Source: Arcuatula senhousia (lineage: Eukaryota; Mollusca; Bivalvia; Mytilida; Mytilidae). From it: a DNA stretch of 64,000 bases. Of this stretch, positions 1 through 11,560 are shown piece after piece. The stretch spans positions 23,961,275 to 24,025,274 of the forward strand of contig OZ020308.1 of the NCBI GenBank assembly GCA_963971305.1, read 5' to 3'. The number at the start of each line of letters is the position of its first letter. Position 1 is the first letter of the stretch. Under the pieces are notes generated by a model. The model was not told where the DNA came from, made no database searches, and worked only from the letters and a program-made list of their open reading frames with translations. The translations under genes and the position numbers were made by a program.

Positions 1-354
1 AATTCAAAATATTAATCATGTTTACTTCTGTAATTTGTTTAAAGAAATCATCGTAAAAACTAATGAAATGAAATTGCCATGTAAACACTGATATTAGATC
101 TTTATCAAGTGAACATGATTTACCTACATGAAATTTGAAGAATTTTTTTTTTTTTGCATCAGAAATTATGGAGACTTGCACCAAGTAAAATCTGAGAAGC
201 TATTATTTTGCATTTGGGTATTGTTACAAGATTCAATATTGTTTGCTTTTTAATTTACCTTCAAGAATCTTTTGATATATTGAAAAAATCAATGTGCAAT
301 TAGATGTAGTTCAAGTAACCAGAGACTATACCTATTGAAATCAAATGACATTTA
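1..354. repeat. Degenerate ~220 bp repeat unit
   Basis: The segment around 163-320 (GAAATTATGG..., CAAGTAAAATCTGAGAAGCTATT..., then TATTGTTTG) is recognisably related to segments at 1169-1330 and 1407-1560. All share the order GAAATCAT, ACTTTACC, AAATCT.A.AAGCTATT, TATTGTT.GTGTCT and TTCAAGAATC. No exon was found here. Confidence 0.5.
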
Positions 355-1155
355 AGCTCACCTGACCCAAAGGGTCATGTAAACTATTGCCATTACTGTA
401 CTTGGTGTCCATCGTCATCATCATATGTTGTCATCAGTCTTTTGTTTCTGTTTTCTACTAAAGGAATCGCTTTGAAATTTCACACAAGTTATCTATGGAA
501 TGTCCTCTACCAAGATTGCAGAAATTGTGACTACCAACCAAACAACATGGATAGAACAAGAGGTCAAACCCTAGCTGTTGGCTTATAAATCAAAAAGTAT
601 AAAAGATAGAGAAAATCTGATGCAGCCTTCCTTCTTCATCATTAAAAGTTCTTCTAAATTTTCCTTGAGTCAAAGTTGTCAAATGACCCTTAATAGGGGT
701 TGTGGGCCTTAAAAGGTCAAAAAAGTTTTTTAATGTTTTTGGCCTATAGAAAGAAAACTATAACAGATGGAGAAAAGCTATTGCTTGTTTAAACCTTCAG
801 CTCATTGAGATTTACAAATTCTCCATTGTGTCAAAGTTGTCAGATGACCCCTTATAGGGGTTATTGTTCTTTGAAGGTAAAAATATCATTTTTCACGTTT
901 TTAGTCTATAGGATGAAAACTGTTGCAGACAAAAGCTGTTGCTTTTACCATGCAGATTAAAACTATTAAGGATTAACAAAAGCTTTTGGTTGCTTAAGTG
1001 GTTTGGCTTTATATGCTCTATAAAAGCCCTCATAGGTGGAAGTTGTATGATGATCCTTTATTGAAGTTTTTTGCCTTAAAATTGCCCAAAAAATGTTTCA
1101 TTCCATCAGTCAATGAAGTCAGGTGAGCATTGAAGGCTCCTGGGAGACTCTTGTT
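355..1155 (+). mobile_element. AGCTCACCTGA-family element, copy A1
   Basis: Starts AGCTCACCTGACCC with the short hairpin partner GGGTCATGT. It contains degenerate units marked by GTTGTCA.ATGACCC..TA.AGGGGTT and GAAAACT.T.GCAGA, and ends CAGGTGAGC...GGCTCCTGGGAGACTCTTGTT. The end carries the inverted copy of the start (GCTCACCTG/CAGGTGAGC) and its own hairpin. It is non-coding and more diverged than the copies at 41478 and 45111. Confidence 0.8.
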
Positions 1156-1660
1156 ATACATAAACAAACAAGAAATCATTTAGAGACTTTACCTAGTGAA
1201 ATCTAATAAGTTATTATTTTGAATTCAGACACATGTATCAGTATTGTTTGTGTCTGAAATTTCTTCAGGAATCCTTAGATACATTGTAAAATCGATGTGA
1301 TGAAATAAGAAACCATATTGTGAACATAGTTATAAGATTGGATTCAGATGACCATAGAACTTTACCTTGCGAAACCTGACAAGCTATTTTCTAAATGAAC
1401 AAACAAGAAATCATGGACAAACTTTACTTAGTAAAATCTAACAAGCTATCGTTTTGGATTATGGTACAAGATTCAGATACAGGGATAAATATTGTTCGTG
1501 TCTTAATTTCCTTCAAATGAATATTGTAAAAAATCAATGCATTGAAATCATGTTGCAAACATTGTTTTTATCTTATTTCAAAGAACTTTACTTTGTGAAA
1601 TCTGATGAGCTGTTCTTTTTAATATCACGAAAACATAGAGGCTTAAGCTAGTGAAATCTG
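1156..1660. repeat. Two further copies of the ~220 bp degenerate repeat
   Basis: Two imperfect units, near 1169 and 1407, match the unit at 163-320. Element A1 therefore sits inside an older tandem repeat. A short open stretch at 1454-1651 lies inside the repeat and has no coding features. Confidence 0.5.
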
Positions 1661-2995
1661 TATTTTTTATTAATGTTCCAAGATCTCTATTGACCATAAT
1701 ATTTACCAACTGAAACTTGATATTAGCTATAATTCTAAATAATCAAAAATAAATTCTCGGAACACTCTCATTTTTTGAAAGCATGATAATTGTATTGATT
1801 TGGGATGACTTATTACGTAGAGCAAATATCAGTCTGTTTTATACCTGGCGTATTAAGTGAATGGAATTTGATAATTCTGAAAATCCCTTTAAATGTGTTA
1901 ATATTAGTGAAATATTAGAAATTCTTCAGATTTCAAGGTAATTTGGGTATTGATTAGTGAATAATTAATTAATTAGATTTTGTCCATCAAATCAGACTTG
2001 GACTTTTATTTATGATGGAGAACAAAGAACTCTCTATTAAACTGTAATATGGGAAACACCCAACTTGAGTCTATAATTAAATAGGGAATAGCAGTATATG
2101 TAGCAAATTTATTTAAAACTTGTATATTATGCAAAGGAGGTCAATTTTATTTGTTAGATATTACAAACTTTTATTTTACTTTAACTGATAAGCCATTTTT
2201 GAAACTTAAACACCTAGTTTTCCAATTAAAGAAATGTAACTTTGTAAGAAAGTCGAAATACATCTAAAGTTATAATTTAAATGAATTTAAGATTTATATT
2301 GGGCAAACGAATATTCAGTTTAAGATACTTGATTTACTTAAATACTAAATTAGAAAATTTTGGACAAACAGTTGGAAACGTGTCTTTAAGCACATTTTAT
2401 CTCAGCAGCCACACCCAGAAAGGCATTATAAAATTTATCCTCTTCCAGCCCTTTCTATGTCAAATATTTCCATTGTTTTTCACGCCTTTGGCAACCTATT
2501 TAATTTCCATCTGCTTACCTGGTCTTACTTTATAGATTTTTTGACAGATATTAAAAAATGCTGATGTAGATGATGGATTTATTAGTTCGTGGAAATTATT
2601 TTCTAAAATAAAATGTATGTATATATTTTGAAGTGGATGGGGAACATTGTTTTAAAAACGCATTAGCGGAACAATGTGTCATGTAATGGCAATGTCATTT
2701 TGGCTGTTGTTGTCATCTGAAGAAATTTGGTTCCTCTGCAATAACTTTAGTTGTGGTTGACCCATTTTGCATTTTGGTTTTATGGCCCCTGTAGTTTTTA
2801 GAAAAAAAGGGGCAAAATGAATGATTTATTTAGATAGCAATCGAAGTACAAATGTATTATGTAAACTTGATAAATGTAATGTCTTCATTTATCATAAGGC
2901 AGGGATTCAGAGATATTTGAAGTTTGAGTTTGCAGTCAAAAGGAAAACTATTGAAATTGAGATTAACATATATTGTTTTTTTCAATCTTTTTCAG
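1661..2995. other. Intron / flanking sequence, nothing recognised
   Basis: AT-rich sequence with no repeat family or exon I can support. Its last 20 bases form a strong polypyrimidine tract ending TTTTTCAG at 2995, so at least the 3' part is an intron. Upstream exons of the next gene must lie before the window or be too short to see. Confidence 0.6.
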
Positions 2996-5759
2996 GAGAA
3001 AAAACAGTGAAAGCTTTGATCAGAGAAACCCCCCTTCCAGTTCTTATGAGTCTTCATCAAGAAGTCGAGACCTGTTAACAAGAAGCTCAACCTTTGATGA
3101 AGTAGACAGTATCAATTCAACGTCTTATGATTCAAAATTTTCGCGTCAGTCAAGTTTTGATGGCCACAACCAATCTCTCTCTGGGCGTAGCAGTGTCAGT
3201 CATTTTTCTTTATCTGGATTATCAGAATCAGCTAGCATAGATTTGGCCGACTCACGAACATCGTCACTGACAAGTTTAAGCAACGATGGAGGGGAAATTC
3301 ATTTCCAATACAGTCCTTTGTTAGAGAAATTATTTGAAGATGCGGAAAGTCTAAGTCTCCTACCTAAACAAAAGCACCATGGTTTGTTAAACAAAAGCAA
3401 GAAGGATGCACGGTGTGATCTAATTTTACCTGATGAAGATACTGAAGAAATTCCTTTTGCTAAATATACATTTAATAAAAAGCCTGATAGTGTAAGCAGT
3501 AGATCTACATCAGAAAAGTCTAGCAGTTCTGGAAAAAGCTCTCGGGAGTCTTTCGATAAAACATTTAAAAGATCTCATTATATGAATTCAAAAAGTAGCG
3601 AGTCATGTCTATCAAGTTCATTGTCATCTACACATTTTGAGGGAGAAAATTCCTCATCAGTCAGTGGTATGAATTCTTCAAGAGGTCGACCAATGAAACA
3701 ATCGGCATCATTGTGGTCATCTTTCAGTGGAAGTGACCCCGCCTTGTATCCTGCCGCAATGCATCATGGGTATCAGCCTCAGACTGGTTTCCAGTATTCT
3801 TCTACACCTATGTTCTTTCCTCAAATGCCTCCCCCTCAGAAACCAGCACCAGATCAAGTACTAATGAACTTAGGATTTGCAGAAGAAGTTGATAGTTTTC
3901 TTCCTGCAAGATTTGCTCAAGACTGGAAATTAAAAATTTTGAAAAAGCAACAAGAAATGTATATTAAGGCTCAACAAGAAATGTTCATGAAAGCACAACA
4001 GGAACTTTATTTCCAAAATCACCCTTTATTAGTTGCACAACCAGAGCAATTCTTCTCAACAAGCAGGGAGATGTATCGAAATGACGGGTCACCTGATGGA
4101 GGAAATCGGTCAAGAGGAAGTAGTCCATCCAGAAATAAGGGGAAAGCTCATCTGTCTCCATCATCAGAAATGACCAAACAACAGAGCACATCACCAGAGG
4201 AAAGCTCAACAACTGAGAGACAATCCAGTATTGAAAAGTTGCGAGATCTTCTACAATCAGATAGCGTAATAGCCTCAATTAACAAGGATAAATGTAATGC
4301 CAGAAAAAATGAAAGCATGGATAATGCCATGGATTTAAAACGCAAGCAGTTTGCAAGGGCAAGACAAAAATCACTGCCGATTTATTTAGAAACTCTGAGT
4401 GAAGAAGATGAAAATTCATCAGTTAAAAGCAGAAAAACTATTTCTAAACTCTACATGCAGAGTTTATCCAATGAGTCAACTAAAAGCCCATCTGAAAACT
4501 CAACATCAGATCAAAGTTTACCATCTAGTAATCGAGGGTCAATAGGGGAAAGTCATTTTACAGATTCTGATATCAATGATTTCAAATTCCAAGTTATCAA
4601 AAATGCAGATTATGGCAGCCCTGAGAAAAAAATTGCAGTTGTTCCTAGTATATGTGTAGAAAGCAATCCATCTAATGAAAGCCTTGAAATTGATGAGATC
4701 TTAGGAAGTCAGTACAATGATAATAAGGAAAATAAAACAAGTTCAATTGAGCTTCGTGTTGAACCTGCTCTTGTAAGTACAGTCTTAAAAGACACAGATA
4801 AAGATATGAAACAAACATCACAGCTAACTCCAAATTATCTTGGTGGTGATATGGATGAAAGATTTTTTCGTAGAAGATCTTCGTCTAGTCTATGTATGTC
4901 TCCAATGCCTACTTCACCAATTACAGTAATTGAAGTGGGCTTAGACAATCAAAATGATAGCTTAGATATCACAACGGATAGCATAGATATCGATGATAAC
5001 TACCAAAAAGACGCAAGCATTGAAGCATTCTCCGCACAATTGGAAGAGAAAATTCAATCTGCATCATTGGAGTCGCCACCTAGTGAGGAAGTTAATGCTT
5101 CCTGTCATAGTGAGGACAAAGTGATCAATTTTTCGGGTAAGGTATTCAGGAGTGAGATCCAACATGTTTCGAATCACAATTCTATATCGATAGCTATCGC
5201 CTCCCCTGATTCGCAAGATATGTCTGTACAAGCAGATGATGGGACATTATCACCTATTCTAAGAGTTTCAGATATTGAGCGCTTGTTTGAAAAAATTGTC
5301 AGTTGTGACAATGAAAATATGTTTTATCTGGCAAGAGATTTTGGAACTCAGTATGAAGGGCTGCCAGAACAGGCATCGATAGATTCTGATAAATTCCAAG
5401 GCTTTTATAACAATCTCCCAGAAGCCTCTAGTAGCAGACAACATTCATTCAATGTACCGACTATCAATAGAGTATACAACACATTCCATAAAGAGGCTGA
5501 AACTCAAACAGACTCAAATACAGGTGTTATCGATCAAGAAGCACAAACTGAGAATGAAATGCCAAATGATGAAGTGACAAAACAGGACCAGTCTACTGCA
5601 ACCAGTAGTAACATGACTCGTTGCTATTGCTCCTGTGTTAGTAGGTCAAGTTCTGAGAGCTCAAACACTTCTGACATACAATTATCCCTACAGGCTACTA
5701 TAGATAGGCTGGAGCAAAAGACGAGAAAATATAGGTCGCTGTATGGTAAAAAGGATTAA
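2996..5759 (+). CDS. Large Ser-rich exon of an ITPRID/TESPA1/KRAP-like protein (partial, 5' end missing)
   Basis: A 2.76 kb exon opens after the acceptor TTTTTCAG at 2995 in phase 2 (first base completes a codon, then AGA AAA AAC) and stays open to TAA 5757-5759, about 920 residues. The protein is rich in Ser, Asn, Gln and Lys and is probably largely disordered. One conserved-looking block lies at 3850-4060: VLMNLGFAEE, then FLPARF, then three copies of a KAQQEM-type helix. VLxxLGFxxE followed by (I/L)PARF is how I remember the IP3-receptor-binding region of the ITPRID/TESPA1/KRAP proteins, which tether IP3 receptors to actin. The resemblance is short, so the family call is tentative. Near the end are an AETQTD motif (5496-5513) and a final helix, TIDRLEQKTRKY. 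The true N-terminus is upstream. A possible donor, G|GTAAAA at 5745/5746, suggests that the stop is isoform-specific. Confidence 0.85.
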
Positions 5760-6181
5760 CAGGAAATTAACTGATGAGTTCTGTACTAATTTGCCTTACT
5801 ATGTGATATGGACTTGAAAACAAAATTTATTTGTACATGAATAAGGATTAGATTACTTTGGACTCATTTATTTTTGTACTTATCAATTTTCATGGATTGC
5901 TGAAAAAATAGAAGAACATGGTTTCTTAAATTTGTGGTATTCAAAGCAATGTTATATTTCTTTTTCATGGAGAACCAAATTTTGTGGACTGTCTTCACCC
6001 ACAAAAACCATGAAAATTGATACCCCACAAAAACTAATGAAACCACAGTATACTGAAACTATTGTTAACCTTCTTTATGTTAAGTTTAAAAAAAGTATAT
6101 ACAACGAAGCAACAATTTTTATGGGAGTTATGGCCCTTTGAACTTTGAAAATTCACTAAAATTCAGTTTTCCGCACTTTTT
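5760..6181. other. 3' flank / possible 3' UTR with a MITE
   Basis: No clean AATAAA follows the stop at 5759 within this stretch, so the 3' end of a short transcript cannot be fixed. The interval holds the MITE at 5854-6050 and, from about 6113, the broken start of the tandem unit that continues at 7441 beyond element A2. Confidence 0.5.
5854..6050. mobile_element. MITE, TACTGTGGTTTCATT family, copy 1
   Basis: The ends are inverted repeats of about 40 bp. The left arm runs TACTTTGGACTCATTTATTT... to ATCAATTTTCATGG. The right arm runs CCATGAAAATTGATACC... to AAACCACAGTA. The same family occurs at 23273-23484 and, more distantly, at 13655-13862 and 49552-49752. Too short to code. Confidence 0.8.
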
Positions 6182-7440
6182 AGCTCACCTGACCCGAAGG
6201 GTCATGTGAGCTATTGTCATCACTTGGCGTCCGTCCTCCATCCGTCCGTAAACTTTTTAAAACGTTAACTCCTCTGACACCATAAGTCCAAATGAAACCA
6301 AACTTGGTATGGTTGTTCATTAGCATTCGGTGCTTAGAACTGATGTGGGGATTTTTGATTCATTGTAAAACGTGGCCGCCGTGGCTAAAAATAGAACATA
6401 GGGGTAAAATGCAGTTTTTTGCAAATAACTCAAAAACGGCTACAGATATCAAAAATCTGGCATGGATAAAAGTGATCAGCTCCTCAAGATCTACCTACCC
6501 AGAAATTTTGAAGAAAATCCAACAACCCATGTTGGAGTTATTGCCCTTTTTGTGGATTCTTTGCAAATTTTGCACCTGCTTAGCTCAATATCTTGAAAAC
6601 TATACAAGATATTTGAGAAATTTAAATTGCATATTGTTAAGCACATCAAGATCTACAAAATATGTAATAGGGTCAACGTTGTAGAACCTTTCCTTTTAGG
6701 AGTTATTGCCCTTAGAACGTCAAAATTGAGCATTTTAACAGCATTTCCTCATTACATTGAAAACGTTAACTCGTCTTTCAATGCACTTTGGGATTGGGCT
6801 TGAATCATATGTATTTTATTTTTAATCCAGGGGCCAATTGTAAAACAGCGAGCAGCGACCGCTGGTCACATTGAAGGCTGCTGGCTGTTTTCCATTGTGG
6901 ATATTTAAAATATACGTTTATAATGTAGGTTGTGTCGCGTACACTTATTCCACATCTCATTTTCTTCTATATCCTCTGACAGTTCAAGTCCAATTGGAAC
7001 CAAACTTGGTATAGTTGTTTATTAGCATTAGGTGTATAGAACTGATGTGGGAATTTTTGATTGGTTGTAAAATATGGCCGCTGTGGCTAAAAATAGAACA
7101 TAGGGGTAAATGGCAGTTTTTGCAAATAACTCAAAAACGGTGACAGATTTTAAAATTTTGATTGGGAACAAAAGTGATCAGCACCTGAAGATCTACCAGC
7201 TCTGAAATTTTGAAGAAAATCCAACGACCCATGTAGGAGTTATTGCCCTTTTTGTGGATTTTTGGAAAATTTTTCACCTGTTTAGCTCAATAACTTGACA
7301 ACTTTACGAGATATTCGAGAAATTTAAATTGCATATTGTTAAGCACATCAAGATCCAATGTTAAATAGATTTTGCCTAATAGCCTTTACTCCAGGCACAT
7401 ATGTCAGGTGAGCGATTCAGGCTCCTGGGAGCCTCTTGTT
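6182..7440 (+). mobile_element. AGCTCACCTGA-family element, copy A2
   Basis: Starts AGCTCACCTGACCCGAAGGG (hairpin with GTCATGTGAGCT), followed by the CACTTGGCGTCCGTCC tract. It holds two ~700 bp internal units (6263 and 6970 onward, both with AACCAAACTTGGTAT and AAAATAGAACATAGGGGTAAA), and ends CAGGTGAGCGATTCAGG plus the hairpin GGCTCC/GGAGCC and CTCTTGTT. The flanks are two parts of one tandem unit (6113-6181 and 7441 on), so the insertion borders are exact. Confidence 0.88.
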
Positions 7441-7800
7441 TTCTAAACGCTTATAGATAATAAACTGATTTTTGGTATATGAGTTAACCTTGATGAGTTA
7501 CAGATCAAGTTTGAGTTTCGTGCCGATCCACAAATTTTTATGGGAATTATGGCCCTTTGAACTTTGAAATTCACTCAAATATCAGTTTTCCACATTTTTT
7601 TCTAAACGCTTTTAGATAATGAACTGATTTTTTGTCTGTGAGTTTATCTTGATGAGTTACAGATCAAGTTTGAGTTTCGTGCCAGTCCACAAATTTTTAT
7701 GGGAGATATGGCCCTTTGAAGTTTGAAAATCTATTGCAATTTTCTTTTCTAAACTTTTTTATTGTTCCTTGTAGATAATAAACTGATCAAGTTTAGGTAT
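7441..7800. repeat. ~160 bp tandem unit interrupted by element A2
   Basis: Units begin TTCTAAACGCTT.TAGATAAT and contain GATGAGTTACAGATCAAG, GTTTCGTGCC and TTATGGCCCTTTGAACTTTG. Two units lie here, a third decays from 7745, and the left remainder is at 6113-6181. The intact junction at 7587-7607 shows what the site looked like before A2 inserted. Confidence 0.8.
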
Positions 7801-8419
7801 TCATTTGTTTGACAAATTGTTACCAGTGACTGAAATATGAGGCCGGAAGGGGACTAAGTATTGTTTTGCAATACTCTCAGAATGCTTTTTATAATTCAAA
7901 TTGACATCAAAATCAGTAACTGTAGAATTTGTTTTTCTAAAACTCAATATTAATGTTCATATCATACTTCTCTGTGCAACAAACTTTAATAGAAAATGGA
8001 AACTTATCAATCAAATTTTCTTTAACAATGACCATTGCTCGATTCAACACAATTTTAGAAATTATCCATCAGTAGCATCTAGGGTTGATAAGTTGGTTGT
8101 TCATTGGTCTTTATTTAGGTATTTCAATCAAATTGTATTATATATTTTCAGCACATTGATTTTTTAGCATAATTTTGTCTATATATTAATTTCAATGTCT
8201 CTGGGTGTTCATTGTTTTTTTCTTCCTCTATTTTCAAATATGAGATCTTAAGGAATTAGGAGTCATTGTTAAGATAAGGAATACAGGTCTAAATCATTGA
8301 TTTTATACACCTAATTGTTTTACACTGACAGTAAATATCAAAAATGTATTAAAGAAAATCAGGACTCCAAGAATTACATAATAATCTAATTTCAACAATT
8401 GATTTTAAAGTTTATTTTT
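7801..8419. other. Unannotated AT-rich stretch
   Basis: No repeat or exon is supported. An open stretch at 7901-8167 encodes a hydrophobic, low-complexity AT-driven peptide and is not credible. Confidence 0.5.
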
Positions 8420-8987
8420 GGCCGGATTTCACGGAGTGAAAAATCCGGGTTATAAAATGGTGAATGTCGGGCGGGCGGCGTGCGGGCGGGGAAGAAATTT
8501 TCGTAACAGTTTTCTCAGCAACTACTTATCACAGCCACTTGATATTTGGTATGAAGCATCAGGGTGGGGTCCCATAATGTGGGATGCGATTTCATGTCTG
8601 TCGCTCACCTACTTCCTGTTTACCGACTTAGTTAATTTTTGACAATAATGTCCAATAGTAGAAAATTTTCGTAACAGTTTTCTCAGCAACTATTTATCAT
8701 AGCCACTTGATATTTGGTATACAGTATCAGGGTGAGGTCCCATAACGTGGGATGCGATTTCAGGTCTGTTCCTCATCTACTTCCTGTTTACCGACTTAGT
8801 TAATTTTTGACAATAATGTCCAATAGTAGAAAAATTTTGTAACAGTTTTCTTAGCAACTACTAATCACAGCCTCTTGATATTTGGTATGCAGCATCAACA
8901 TGGGCTCCCATAATGTGGGATATGATTTCAGGTCTGTCGCTCACCTACTTCTTGTTAAACGAAATCCGGCCATTTCTGTCTTTGACC
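8420..8987 (+). mobile_element. GGCCGGATTTC-family element, copy B1
   Basis: Starts GGCCGGATTTCACGGAGTG with hairpin partner AAAATCCGGG, then a GC-rich GGGCGGGCGGCGTGC tract. About three tandem units of ~190 bp follow (TTTCGTAACAGTTTTCTCAG, GATATTTGGTATG, TCACCTACTTCCTGTT). It ends GAAATCCGGCC at 8961-8971, an exact inverted copy of its start. Copies B2-B4 follow at 9942, 20422 and 43109. Confidence 0.85.
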
Positions 8988-8993
8988 CATTTT

Positions 8994-9612
8994 TATGTCG
9001 CCTGCAACGTGTTGCAGAAGCGACATATAGGGGTTACTTTGGCACTATCCGTCGTCTTGCGTCGTCGTCCTGCGGCGTCACAAAAATTTCCGTCGCAGTT
9101 TTCTAGGCAACTACATGTCACAGCCTCTTGATATTTGGTAAGTAGCTTCATCACATAGTACTTTAAGGTGTAAAGCGATTTTATGCCCGAAAAATAACTA
9201 CTTCCTGTTTGACGAATACTTAATGTTTTATATACAGTGTATAATGGACATAGATGCCAAATTTTCGTCGCAGTTTTCCAGGCAACTACATGCCACAGCC
9301 TTTTGATATTTGGTATGTAGCTTCATCTCATAGTACTATAAGGTGTAAAGCGATTTTATGCCCGAAAAATAACTACTTCCTGTTTGACGAATACTTGATG
9401 TTTTATATATAATGGACATAGATGCCAAATTTTCGTCGCAGTTTTCCGGGTAACTACATGCCACAGCCTCTTGTTATTTGGTATGTAGCTTCGTCGCATA
9501 GTACTATAAGGTGTAAGGCGATTTTATGGCTGAAAATTAACCACTTCCTGTTTGGCGAACAAACATAGATACGCAGGCGACATATGCCTTCCGGGGAAGG
9601 CTCCATCTAGTT
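8994..9612 (+). mobile_element. GTCGCCTGC-family element, copy C1
   Basis: Starts TGTCGCCTGCAACGTG, pairing with TTGCAGAAGCGACAT in a hairpin, followed by a CGTCGTC tract. Three units of ~180 bp contain TCGTCGCAGTTTTCC and AAGGTGTAAAGCGATTTTATG. It ends CGCAGGCGACATATG plus the hairpin GCCTTCCGGGGAAGGC. It directly abuts B1. A short copy lies at 34420. Confidence 0.85.
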
Positions 9613-9941
9613 TTAATTAGCAATGGAATGGATTATTGTTGTAAAATATCTAGTCAAATGCAAAATGAAATAAGCACTTATAGTGTTATTACTAAAAAAT
9701 GGCTGAATATAGACAGGGTGCAGATCCAAGGAAAGAGTGTATACCTCCCCTTAAATTGACAAAATTATTTTTTGCATAAAATCCACATTAAAAAACTCTT
9801 CAAAGTTTGCTTTGCTCTGCAGAAAAATAAAATTTTCTATGCCTCCTTTCAACTGAAATCCTGGATCTGACCCAGATAGATGTTTTTATGCCGCCAAAAT
9901 TTGTCAAAATTTTCTCAGAAGTCATGTATGAGAATGATTTT
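9613..9941. other. Unannotated stretch between elements
   Basis: No repeat or exon recognised. A minus-strand open stretch at 9800-10033 runs into element B2 and is not credible. Confidence 0.5.
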
Positions 9942-10500
9942 TGGTTGGATTTCACGGAGTGAAAATCCAGGTAATAAAACGGTGAATATTGAGCGGGTGG
10001 GAAAGAAATTTTCATAACAAGTTTTCTCAGCAACTACTTATCACAGCCACTTGATAATTGGTATACAGCATCAGCATGAGCTCCCATACTGTGGGATATG
10101 ATTTCAGGTCTGTCACTCACCTACTTCCTGTTTACCGACTTAGTTTATTTTTGACATTAATATTCAATAATAGAAAATTTCCGTAACAGTTTTCATAGCA
10201 ACTACTAATCACAGCCTCTTGATATTTGGTATGCAGCATCTGCATGGGCTCCCATAAAGTGGGATCTGATTTCAGGTCTGTTGTTCACCTGCTTCCTGTT
10301 AAACGACTTAGTTTATTTTTGACATTAATGTTCAATAATAGAACATTTTCATAACAGCTTTCTCAGCAACTACTTAAATCACAGTTTCTTGATATTTGGT
10401 ATGCAGCATCAACATGGGCTCCCATAACGTGGGATTGGATTTTAGGTCTGTGGCTCATATACTTCCTGTTAAACGAAATCTAGCCATTTTCTGTCTTTGA
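9942..10500 (+). mobile_element. GGCCGGATTTC-family element, copy B2
   Basis: A diverged start (GGTTGGATTTCACGGAGTG) is followed by three tandem units like those in B1. The end GAAATCTAGCC near 10475 is the decayed inverted copy of the start. Confidence 0.8.
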
Positions 10501-11100
10501 CCAATTTTTGATTCGGCAGGATGGTTTAATATGACAATCAACATGTCTTGTATGATTTTTAGACCCATTGGAATGATGCTTTTGTTTGGGGTGTTACAGG
10601 GGTCCATGTCACATTGAAATATTTCTGAGCAGTTGACCTGTGAAGAAGTGAAATTAATGGAAGTATATTGTATCATGAAAGTTTCTCAAAATGACCTAGA
10701 TGAGCCCTTCAAAAATACTTGTTTTCCAAATAAAAACATGTATTCCCTAATGCATTTTACCCCCTTTCCATATTTATAGTAATTATAAAGGACATGTAGT
10801 TGTACACTTTTAATCATTAATTATTTATTATTTTATAATTTATCATTAATTTCATTTCTTATTTGATATTTGCAATGTGCCTGCAAGTATGTTTGCTTTA
10901 GTACTCAGACGCCATGAAATCAAATGTATATTTTCCCAAAGTTTTTCCCCCAAACATATAAGTGTATAAATGCTATGTGATATGTATTATCTAAATCCCC
11001 AAAATCACATGAAATGCTATATATTATATTATATTTTGTATTTCGACTTGTGTAGCTGGTTCTATACTTATTAAAGTCAATTATTGTTTGATTTGTTTAT
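10501..11100. other. Unannotated AT-rich stretch
   Basis: No exon or repeat family is supported, only simple AT-rich patches (TATTATATTATATT near 11020). Confidence 0.5.
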
Positions 11101-11560
11101 TTTTCATTGAACATTTCATAAACTAGTCTAAACATTGAACATGTCATAGACCAGTCTAAAATTGGACACATGAAAGACCAGTTTAAAAATTGAACATGTC
11201 ATGAACCAGTATAAAAATTTAACTTTTCATGAACCAGTCTTTACGTTGAACATGTCATTAACCAGTCTAAACATTAAACATGTCATAGACAAGTCAAAAT
11301 TGGACACCTGATAGACCAGTGTAAAAATTGAACATGTCATGAACCAGTATAAAAATTTAACTTTTCATGAACCGGTCTTTACGTTGAACATGTCATTAAC
11401 CAGTCTTAACATTGAACATGTCATAGACCAGTCTAAAATTGGACACATGAAAGACCAGTGTTAAAATTGAACAAGTCATGAACCAGTCTAAAAATTTAAT
11501 TTTTCATGAACCAGTCTTTACATTGAACATGTCATAAACCAGGCTAAACATTGAAAAAAA
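11100..11560. repeat. 28-bp minisatellite with 5-unit higher-order period (~140 bp)
   Basis: The basic unit is about 28 bp (ATTGAACATGTCATGAACCA plus GTCTAAAA). Variant units recur in a fixed order: CATGTCATAGACCAGTC, then GGACAC.TGAAAGACC, then TGTCATGAACCAGTAT, then TTAACTTTTCATGAACC, then CATGTCATTAACC. The same variant returns at about 11139, 11279 and 11418, giving a ~140 bp higher-order repeat. Confidence 0.8.

Noticed and set aside
2821..3078. Alternative open frame starting at ATG 2821 across the intron/exon border
   Set aside because: It crosses a strong acceptor at 2995 and is out of frame with the 920-residue exon.
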